64,000 nucleotides of DNA from Hephaestia sp. MAHUQ-44 (lineage in GTDB: Bacteria > Pseudomonadota > Alphaproteobacteria > Sphingomonadales > Sphingomonadaceae): NCBI RefSeq assembly GCF_023806085.1, contig NZ_JAMSLX010000012.1, positions 32,896 through 96,895 of the forward strand, in the 5' to 3' direction. Shown in pieces: positions 36,611-46,020 of this stretch (its first letter is position 1; the number at the start of each line of letters is the position of its first letter). Under the pieces are notes generated by a model. It searched no databases, was not told the DNA's origin, and was given only the letters and a program-made list of their open reading frames with translations. The position numbers were made by a program, and so were the translations under genes.

Positions 36611-36695
36611 CCGTTCGCCCTGAGCTTGTCGAAGGGCCGCTCTTTTCTTCGCGACCGGGTGAAGAACGGTGCTTCGACAGGCTCAGCACGAACGG
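36611..36695. repeat. Inverted pair of CTGAGCTTGTCGAAG repeats (copy 2)
   Basis: The left unit CCGTTCGCCCTGAGCTTGTC (from 36611) and the right unit containing CTTCGACAGGCTCAG (to about 36695) face each other. The pair lies between convergent genes and matches 29645-29736. Confidence 0.85.
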
Positions 36696-36710
36696 AAAGC
36701 CGTGGTCTGC

Positions 36711-36992
36711 TTACCGGAAATTGTCGGCATAGGCCTGGAGCTTGAGCGTCCTGGTGGGCGCGGGCGTCACCGTGAAGGGCAGCCCCTCGCGATCGGCATA
36801 GGCTTTGGCAGCCTCCAGACTCGCGAAGCTCATCAGCACCTGCTCGCGCGTATCGCCCGAGCCGGCCCAGCCGGTGAGCGGATCGGGGCGCTTGGCCTCG
36901 GCAGGCTCGAATTCGACCACCCAGCTATCGGTGCGAAATTTGCCCGACTGCATCGCATTCTTGGGACGCTGGTAAATCCGTACGCTCGGCAT
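36711..36992 (-). CDS. ETC complex I accessory subunit (NDUFS4-like)
   Basis: This encodes 93 residues from ATG 36992. The family pattern is VRIYQRPKNAMQSGK, WVVEFEP, DPLTGWAGSGDT and SFASLEAAKAYADREGLPFTV, ending KLQAYADNFR. This is the conserved region of the 18-kDa (NDUFS4) subunit of respiratory complex I, a peripheral subunit in alphaproteobacteria and mitochondria. The gene stands alone next to hrpB, away from the nuo operon, as is usual. Confidence 0.92.
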   Translation of the reverse strand: MPSVRIYQRPKNAMQSGKFRTDSWVVEFEPAEAKRPDPLTGWAGSGDTREQVLMSFASLEAAKAYADREGLPFTVTPAPTRTLKLQAYADNFR

Positions 36993-37018
36993 TGTAGCTC
37001 CTTGGTTCGGCCAAAGCC

Positions 37019-39550
37019 TTAGCGCGGTTGCTTGCCCCTTGCATCCGCCTTTTTGGTCCTGAGGGTTGCCGCAGCGGCGGCAGGGTCGTCGGGCCAGGGG
37101 TGCCGGGGGTAGCGCCCGCGCATCTCCTTGGCCACCGCGCCCCAGCTTCCGGCCCAGAAACCGGGCAGATCGCGTGTCGTCTGGATCGGGCGGCCCGCCG
37201 GCGAGGTGAGGCTGAGCACCAGCGGCACGCGCCCGCCCCCGACATTCGGATGTGTGGCCAACCCGAACAGCGCCTGCACGCGCAGATCGACGCGCGGGCC
37301 ACCCTCGGCTCCATAATCGATCGCATGACTGCTGCCCGCGGGCGATTCGAAGCGCGGCGGCGCGAGCCGGTCGATCGCCTGCAACGCCTCCCAGCCGATG
37401 ACCCCGCGCAGCGCATCGGTGAGCGCACCGGAATCGACCTGATCGAGCCGGCGCTTGCCGGTGAGGAGCGGCGTAAGCCATTGGTCGGCACGATCGAGCA
37501 GCGACGCGTCGTCGAGCCGGAGATCGGCGCCCCCGTGCTGCGCGGCGAACTGCGCGCGCGCACGCAACGCCAGCGCGGTATCGCTCCACGGGAGAAGATC
37601 GAGGCCGTGAGCGCGGACGCCGTCGAGCAGTGCGGCGGCGATCTCGTCGGATCTGGCGTCCGAATCGGGGCCGCTGGCCAGCCGGATCGCGCCGAGCCGG
37701 CGTTCGCGCAGCGCCTTTACCCCGCCTGTCGCCGGATCGAAGGTGACGCTGCGTCGGACCTCGATCCGGGCGCCGAACAACGCCTCGACCGTCGCGGCAT
37801 CGATCGGTGCGGCCGAGAGAATGCGCGCGCCCGATGCCATCCCCTGCGTCTCGGCGACCGCGAGCCATTCGTGGCGGGCGAGCGATGCGGCGGGATCGAG
37901 CCGGAACCCCCGGCCGCCGACCGACGCCCAGGTCTCACCCGACGAATCGCGGCGGCGCGCGACGCGATCGGGGAAGGCGAGGGCAATGCAGGTGGCGACA
38001 TCATCTCCCCTCCCTCGAAGGGAGGGGCTGGGGGTGGGTTGATCCTTGCGAAGGTCTCGTGGGCGGCCACCCACCCCCAACCCCTCCCTTCCAGGGAGGG
38101 GAGCCAGATGTGCCCACCGCTTGGCCAGTGCCCGCCCGGCCTCGGCGCGCTTGCCCTTTTCGGTGCGCCAGCGGCGCAGGCGGGTGTCGAGATCGGGGTC
38201 GGGGCCGCCCAACCCGCGCTCACCGAGCAGGACGGCGACCTCGGCGGCGGTACGCGTGAGGCCGAGGTCGGCGGTAGCGACGAGCATATGGCCGAGCCGC
38301 GGCGGCAGCGGCAGCGCAGCGATCGCGCGGCCGTGCGCGGTCGGGCGGCCATCGGTGTCGATCGCGCCCAAGCTCGCAAGGCGGGTTCGGGCCTCGGCGA
38401 TCGCGGCCTCGGGCGGCGGATCGATCCAGTGGAGAACGCGCGGATCGGCGACGCCCCACAAGGCGCAATCGAGCGTCAGCGCCGACAGATCGGCTTCGAG
38501 GATCTGCGGCGGATCGAAGCGCGGCAACCCCGCCGTCGCGGCTTCTTCCCACAAGCGGTACGCGATCCCCGGCCCCTGTCGCGCGGCGCGGCCCGCGCGC
38601 TGGGTGACCGCGGCCTGGCTCGCGCGTTCGGTGACGAGCCGTGTCATCCCCGCCGCGCGATCGTAGCGCGGGCGCCGCGCGAGCCCCGAATCGACAACGA
38701 TGCGGATACCGTCGAGCGTCAGGCTGGTCTCGGCGATCGCGGTCGCGAGCACGACCTTGCGGGTGCCGGGGGCGGGCGCGATCGCCGCGCGCTGGGCGGC
38801 GGGATCGAGGCTGCCGTGGAGCTTGTGGACGACCACGCCTTGTCCCAGCCCCTCAAGCCGTTCGGCGGTGCGCTCGATCTCGGCGACGCCCGGCAGGAAC
38901 GCGAGCACCCCGCCCTCCCCCTCGGCCAGCGCGGTGCGCACGGCAGCGGCGACCGATTCCTCGATCCGGGCTTCGGCGCGGCGGCCGAGATAGCGGCATT
39001 CCAGCGGGTACGAGCGGCCCTCGCTCTCGACCACCGGACAATCGCCCATCAACGTGGCGAAGCGCGCGCCATCGAGCGTCGCCGACATCGCGACCAGCCG
39101 CAGATCGGGGCGCAATGCGGCCTGCGCGTCGAGCGCGAGCGCCAACCCGAAATCGCTGTCGAGGCTGCGTTCATGGACTTCATCGAACAGCACCGCCGAG
39201 ACCCCGGCCAGTTCGGGATCGGCCTGGATACGGTTGACGAAAATGCCCTCGGTGACGACCGTGACGCGCGTTTTCGCCGAGCGCTTGCTATCCATCCGCG
39301 TCGCATAGCCGAAGGTCTCGCCGGCGCGCTCGCCCGCCTGGCCAGCCATCCGTTCGGCAGCGGCGCGCGCGGCGAGGCGGCGCGGGCTGAGCAGGAGGAT
39401 CTCGCCGGTGCACCAGGGCTGACCGATCAAGACGGGGGCGACCGCGGTGGTCTTGCCCGCGCCCGGCGGCGCGACCAGCACCGCGTTCGCGCGCTGGGCG
39501 AGCGTCGCGAGCAGATCGGGCAAGACGGCCTGAATCGGCAGCATCGTCAT
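37019..39550 (-). CDS. hrpB: ATP-dependent helicase HrpB with an in-frame palindromic-repeat insertion
   Basis: This encodes 843 residues of a DEAH-box helicase. Walker A is PPGAGKTT (28-35) and the DEVH box is in LFDEVHERSLDS. SATLDG, the helicase C motifs TAIAETSLTLDGI and QRAGRAARQGPG, and the HrpB C-terminal domain (ending near WPDDP) follow. Residues about 483-516 are translated from an inverted pair of REP-like repeats (38004-38104). They read as a Pro/Gly/Arg-rich insert (PLPGREGLGVGG, then QPTPSPSLRGRG) with no reason to be part of the helicase fold. The frame stays open on both sides. The RNA or DNA target of HrpB is not established. Confidence 0.93.
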   Translation of the reverse strand: MTMLPIQAVLPDLLATLAQRANAVLVAPPGAGKTTAVAPVLIGQPWCTGEILLLSPRRLAARAAAERMAGQAGERAGETFGYATRMDSKRSAKTRVTVVTEGIFVNRIQADPELAGVSAVLFDEVHERSLDSDFGLALALDAQAALRPDLRLVAMSATLDGARFATLMGDCPVVESEGRSYPLECRYLGRRAEARIEESVAAAVRTALAEGEGGVLAFLPGVAEIERTAERLEGLGQGVVVHKLHGSLDPAAQRAAIAPAPGTRKVVLATAIAETSLTLDGIRIVVDSGLARRPRYDRAAGMTRLVTERASQAAVTQRAGRAARQGPGIAYRLWEEAATAGLPRFDPPQILEADLSALTLDCALWGVADPRVLHWIDPPPEAAIAEARTRLASLGAIDTDGRPTAHGRAIAALPLPPRLGHMLVATADLGLTRTAAEVAVLLGERGLGGPDPDLDTRLRRWRTEKGKRAEAGRALAKRWAHLAPLPGREGLGVGGRPRDLRKDQPTPSPSLRGRGDDVATCIALAFPDRVARRRDSSGETWASVGGRGFRLDPAASLARHEWLAVAETQGMASGARILSAAPIDAATVEALFGARIEVRRSVTFDPATGGVKALRERRLGAIRLASGPDSDARSDEIAAALLDGVRAHGLDLLPWSDTALALRARAQFAAQHGGADLRLDDASLLDRADQWLTPLLTGKRRLDQVDSGALTDALRGVIGWEALQAIDRLAPPRFESPAGSSHAIDYGAEGGPRVDLRVQALFGLATHPNVGGGRVPLVLSLTSPAGRPIQTTRDLPGFWAGSWGAVAKEMRGRYPRHPWPDDPAAAAATLRTKKADARGKQPR
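38004..38104. repeat. Inverted pair of REP-like palindromes inside hrpB
   Basis: The left arm (38004-38040) has the palindrome CCCCTCCCTCGAAGGGAGGG and the head GGGGGTGGGTT. The right arm (about 38070-38104) is its inverse, with about 29 nt between. Both match the arms around the DUF559 gene (17452-17489 and 17873-17907). The pair is translated in frame as part of HrpB. Confidence 0.9.
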
Positions 39551-39555
39551 CGGCT

Positions 39556-39572
39556 AAGTTGACAAAGTTGAC
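39556..39572 (-). repeat. Tandem GTCAAC motif (copy 2), just before hrpB
   Basis: On the minus strand GTCAACTTTGTCAACTT ends six bases before the hrpB ATG. It is identical to 32384-32400. About 108 nt upstream on the same strand is CTGTCCTACA (39680-39671), the same pairing as at 32271-32400. Confidence 0.7.
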
Positions 39573-39689
39573 GGTTGCGAAGGGGTAGCGCGGCCCCCGC
39601 CGCCAGCTGGCGATCAGGCAAGAGAAAGGGGGCGCACCACATGGACCCGCCTGTGCCACACATGGCCGCTTGTAGGACAGCGCGAATGA

Positions 39690-41906
<2,217 letters not shown>

Positions 41907-42068
41907 TGCAATTTTGCAACGCAACATAACTATGGGACGAACCGACCCCGGGGTGGATTGACTGTCACCCAAAGGAAATATTTCGAAGGCAGGGGCTCAT
42001 CCGTGATGTCGGGTGACGAGGGCCCGCCACGAAAAACAACTCCTTACTCCTCGGGGGATTTGACCAAG

Positions 42069-44603
42069 ATGCGTATGACCTTTCTCACCGGTGTGGCGTT
42101 TGCCGCGCTGACCGTTCCGGGCGCGGCCCTGGCCCAGTCGACCGGATCGGTGGATTTCGACAATGAGATCGTCGTGACCGGCGAGCGCGCCAGCGATGTC
42201 GGCGGCGTCAAGGTTCCCGACACCACCAAGGCCAAGGCGGTGCTGACGCAGGAATTCATCGAGCGTCAGGTGCCCGGCCAGACCGTCAACGACATCATCA
42301 ACATGGTGCCCGGCGTCAGCTTCCAGAACAACGATCCGTTCGGATCGGCGGGCGGCAAGATGTACATCCGCGGTTTCGACAACAGCCGCATCAACCAGAC
42401 GTTCGACGGCGTGCCGCTCAACGATTCGGGCAATTACGCGCTCTATTCGAACCAGCAGCTCGACCCCGAACTGATCGAGCAGGTCAACGTCAATCTGGGC
42501 TCGACCGATGTCGACAGCCCGACCGCCGCCGCGTCGGGCTCGACCGTCAACTACCGCACGCGCAACCCGAGCGAGGAATTCGGCGCCAAGCTGGTCGGCT
42601 CGGTCGGCGATTTCAGCTTCTTCCGCATTTTCGGCATGGTCGATACCGGCGTCTTCACCCCCTGGGGCACGCGCGCTTTCTTCTCGGCGAGCAGCGCCAC
42701 CAACGACACGGTTTACGGCAATGTCGATCAGCCGACCTTCAAATCGCGTAAGGGCGGGATCAACAAGCAGCAATATAACGCCAAAATCTATCAGCCGCTG
42801 GGCAACAATGGCGACTTCGTGTCGGTGGCGGGCCATTATAACGAGAACCGCAACAATTTCTTCGGTTCGGTATCGCTGCGCACCGATCGTGCCGTGCCCG
42901 GCGGCTTCCCGCAGACCCGCGACGCGCGCGATTACGGCATCGCGCGCTGCCAGATCAACAATACCGCCACCCCCGGCGTCGCCGACGCGGCGAATAGCTG
43001 CGGCTCGGCGTTCGACGAGCGGTTCAACCCGTCCAACACCGGCAATATCCGCATCAATTCGCGCTTCACGCTGACCGACGGGCTCGTGCTGACGGTCGAC
43101 CCGAGCTATCAATATACCAAGGCCAATGGCGGCGGCACCGTGGTGGCGCAGGAAGGTTTCCGCGACGTCGATCCGGGCGCCGGCACCTCGCTGCAAACCG
43201 GCTATATGAGCGGCGCCCCCTATTTCGGGCGCGACCTCAACCGCGACGGCGATATCCTCGACACGGTGCGTCTGCTCGCGCCGAGCCAGACCCAGACCCA
43301 CCGTTACGGGCTGATCGCGGGGCTTCGCTACGAGATCAACGCCGATCACACGCTGCGCGCTTTCTACAGCTACGAACGCGCGCGCCACCGGCAGACCGGC
43401 CAGGTCGGCCGGCTCAAGGCCGATGGCTCGCCGGTCGATGTCTTCCCGGTCAACGATCCGATGGTTGATGTGAACGGCAACGTCCTGCAGAAGCGCGACC
43501 GCAAGTCGATCGCCAGCCTGAACATGTTCGGCGGCGAATATCGCGGCGAATTCGGGGCGCTGACGGTGCAGGTCGGCGGCGCGTACAAGATGTTCAAGCG
43601 CGACCTGAACAATTATTGCGCGACCTCGAGTGTGACCGGCTTCGTCGAATGTTTCGGCACCAACGACGCGGGCCTTGCCGCGTGGCTGGCTGCCAACCCG
43701 ACGGTGACGACCGGCCCCGGCGTCATCTCGCCGGTGCAGGGCCCGCAGCAGCGCATCCGCAAGTACAACAAGTTCACGCCCAACGCCGGCGTGACCTTCG
43801 ATTTCACCAACGCGCTCAGCATGTTCGCCAATTATTCGAAGGGCGTGCAGGTGCCGGGCACCGACAATCTCTACAACGCCTTCTATTTCCCGGCGAACAC
43901 ACCGTCGGCCAACCCGGTTCCCGAGACGACCGACAATTTCGACGGCGGCCTGCGCTATCGCAGCAGCAAGGTGCAGGCGCAGCTCGGGCTGTGGTACACG
44001 ATCTTCAAGAACCGGCTGGCGTCGTCCTTCGACCCCGAAACCGAGCGCAACGTCTATCGCAACCTCGGCCGCGTCGACAAATACGGGATCGATGCCAGCA
44101 TCGCGTATCAGCCGATCCCCGAATTCCAGATCTACGTCTTCGGTTCGTACCTGAAGTCGAAGATCAAGGACGACGTGCTCAACGGGACCGACGCCAATGG
44201 CGATCCGATCTTCGCGCTGACCGAGGGCAAGCGTGAATCGGGCTCGCCGGTCTATACGATCGGCGGCCGCGCGCAGGGGCGGCTCGGCCCGATCGAACTG
44301 GGCGCGCAGGTCAAGCGCACCGGCCAGCGCTACGTCAACGACCAGAACCTGCCGCTGACGATCGGCGGCGTCGAGGTCTACGGGGCCAAGGCACCGGCCT
44401 ATACGCTGGTCGATCTCGACGCGCGCGTCGGGCTCGACTGGGCCGGGCTGGGCGACAAGACCTATCTCCAGCTCAACGTCGTCAACCTGTTCGACAAATT
44501 GTACGTCGGCGGTTTCGACGGCCAGCTTGCCGTCAATACCGCGCCCAACGTGCAGATCGGGTCGCCGCGGACGTTCATCGGATCGATCGTCGTCAGCTTC
44601 TGA
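42069..44603 (+). CDS. TonB-dependent outer-membrane receptor 1
   Basis: This encodes 844 residues from ATG 42069; ATG 42075 also fits the signal peptide. Signal peptide TFLTGVAFAALTVPGAALAQ is followed by a TonB-box-like stretch (EIVVTG). A plug domain (about 45-165, with DIINMVPGV, YIRGFDNSRINQTFDGVPLND) and a 22-strand barrel follow, ending in the aromatic terminus IGSIVVSF. The ligand is unknown; FecA/iron-chelate receptors have a similar plug. A Rho-independent terminator follows. It is convergent with the PepSY gene of the adjacent uptake operon. Confidence 0.9.
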   Translation: MRMTFLTGVAFAALTVPGAALAQSTGSVDFDNEIVVTGERASDVGGVKVPDTTKAKAVLTQEFIERQVPGQTVNDIINMVPGVSFQNNDPFGSAGGKMYIRGFDNSRINQTFDGVPLNDSGNYALYSNQQLDPELIEQVNVNLGSTDVDSPTAAASGSTVNYRTRNPSEEFGAKLVGSVGDFSFFRIFGMVDTGVFTPWGTRAFFSASSATNDTVYGNVDQPTFKSRKGGINKQQYNAKIYQPLGNNGDFVSVAGHYNENRNNFFGSVSLRTDRAVPGGFPQTRDARDYGIARCQINNTATPGVADAANSCGSAFDERFNPSNTGNIRINSRFTLTDGLVLTVDPSYQYTKANGGGTVVAQEGFRDVDPGAGTSLQTGYMSGAPYFGRDLNRDGDILDTVRLLAPSQTQTHRYGLIAGLRYEINADHTLRAFYSYERARHRQTGQVGRLKADGSPVDVFPVNDPMVDVNGNVLQKRDRKSIASLNMFGGEYRGEFGALTVQVGGAYKMFKRDLNNYCATSSVTGFVECFGTNDAGLAAWLAANPTVTTGPGVISPVQGPQQRIRKYNKFTPNAGVTFDFTNALSMFANYSKGVQVPGTDNLYNAFYFPANTPSANPVPETTDNFDGGLRYRSSKVQAQLGLWYTIFKNRLASSFDPETERNVYRNLGRVDKYGIDASIAYQPIPEFQIYVFGSYLKSKIKDDVLNGTDANGDPIFALTEGKRESGSPVYTIGGRAQGRLGPIELGAQVKRTGQRYVNDQNLPLTIGGVEVYGAKAPAYTLVDLDARVGLDWAGLGDKTYLQLNVVNLFDKLYVGGFDGQLAVNTAPNVQIGSPRTFIGSIVVSF

Positions 44604-44625
44604 TCGCCGCGCACCAGCACAAGAG

Positions 44626-44663
44626 AGCCGCCTCCGGAACCATCTGGGGGCGGCTTTTCTTTT
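44626..44663 (+). terminator. Rho-independent terminator of receptor 1
   Basis: The stem AGCCGCC / GGCGGCT is followed by TTTCTTTT, between convergent genes. Confidence 0.85.
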
Positions 44664-44670
44664 GAGGCGA

Positions 44671-46020
44671 TCAGGCGGCGCCGAGCCCGAGCCAGCGGCG
44701 CGGACCGGGGACGCGGCGCAGCAGCGTCCGTTCGACGACCAGCACCGCGATCAGCGTCACGCCGAACAGCGGCAGCGCGATGCCGAGCAGGCCGATGCCG
44801 CCCACCAGCGCCCAGCCGAAGCGCGGGCGGGACAGCGGCAGCGGCGCGCCGAGCAGCCCGGCGGGGCGGCGCCGCCACCACATCACCGCGCCCGACACCG
44901 CGAGCGTGACGAGCAGCAGCGCGGTGAGCGTGCCCGCGATCTGGTTGGCGATCCCGAAATACGCGCCTTCGTGGATCGCGATGCCATAGCCGACCAGCCG
45001 ATCGATCCAATGGCGCTCGGCGAAATCCTTGCGCGCGAGCACCGCCCCGGTGGTGCCGTCGACGATCACCTGCGCGCGCAGCGGGCGGTTGGCGGCATCG
45101 GACGACACCGTCCAGCCGGGCTTGCCCGCAAGCGGCGGCGCGATCAGCACCGGCGGCGCGAGCGCGAGCGGACGCGCGGTGTGGATGACGCGCGCGAGAT
45201 CGCCGGGCGCGGGCGCGCGGTGCGCCATCGCCATGCCCATATGCTCGGCATGATCGCCGAGCATCGGATCACTCGCCGGGGTTTCGGGGGCCTTGCCGCC
45301 GATCGTCCAGTCGATCGGACCATCGGTGGCGCCCGCCATCGTGCGGATTTCGCCGAGATAGCTGCCCCATGCCTGCGCCCAGGGCAGCCCCGTCACGATC
45401 AGGAAGCACGCCGCGACCGCGACCCAGATCCCGGCGACGGCGTGAAGATCGCGCCAGAATACCCGGCCACCGCGCTTGAGCCGCGGATAGACCACCCCGG
45501 CGAGCCCGCGCCGTCCGCGCGGCCACCACAGATAGAGGCCGGTGAGCAGCATCACGATCGCCCAGCACGCCGCGATTTCGACCAATACACTCCCGAGCGG
45601 CCCTGCAAGCAATTCGCCGTGGAGGTGGAAGACGAGCCTGAGCGGGCGCTGCTCCTCAACCGCGACCTTGAGCACCTGTGCATTGGCGGGGTGCACATAG
45701 ACGCGGCGCTCGATGCCCTGCTTGCCGACCAATATCTGCACGGCCTGATCGGGGGTGTCGGGAAGCTGGTATTTGTGCAGGCTCGCCCCCGGCACCGCCC
45801 CCAATGCGGCGGCGATCTGCGCATCGGGTGTGACCGAGGGCGCACCGGCGGCGACATGCGCATAGGGCCGATCGAGCCACGCCTCGATCTGCGGCCCCCA
45901 GGTATAGATCGTGCCCGTCAGCGCGAGCCAGATCACGAACGGAATGCAGAACAGCCCGGCATAGAAATGCCAGCGCCACACCGCATTGTACCAGCGCGTG
46001 CCGGGGGCATGGACGCTCAT
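44671..46020 (-). CDS. PepSY-associated transmembrane protein (iron/metal-uptake reductase-like)
   Basis: This encodes 449 residues. RWYNAVWRWHFYAGLFCIPFVIWLALTGTIY at the N-terminus, further helices at about 145-165, 205-225, 360-385 and 405-430, and the histidines in RLVFHLHGELLAG and FWRDLHAVAGIWV fit the PepSY_TM family. Members sit in the inner membrane beside siderophore or metal receptors and are thought to reduce the metal. The ATG overlaps the stop of the receptor 2 gene (ATGA), so the two are coupled. Confidence 0.88.
   Translation of the reverse strand: MSVHAPGTRWYNAVWRWHFYAGLFCIPFVIWLALTGTIYTWGPQIEAWLDRPYAHVAAGAPSVTPDAQIAAALGAVPGASLHKYQLPDTPDQAVQILVGKQGIERRVYVHPANAQVLKVAVEEQRPLRLVFHLHGELLAGPLGSVLVEIAACWAIVMLLTGLYLWWPRGRRGLAGVVYPRLKRGGRVFWRDLHAVAGIWVAVAACFLIVTGLPWAQAWGSYLGEIRTMAGATDGPIDWTIGGKAPETPASDPMLGDHAEHMGMAMAHRAPAPGDLARVIHTARPLALAPPVLIAPPLAGKPGWTVSSDAANRPLRAQVIVDGTTGAVLARKDFAERHWIDRLVGYGIAIHEGAYFGIANQIAGTLTALLLVTLAVSGAVMWWRRRPAGLLGAPLPLSRPRFGWALVGGIGLLGIALPLFGVTLIAVLVVERTLLRRVPGPRRWLGLGAA

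Noticed and set aside
41907..42068. A possible riboswitch upstream of TonB receptor 1
   Set aside because: The 160-nt leader has a small fold (GGGTG..CACCC), but I could not find the conserved core of cobalamin, FMN, TPP or other known classes.
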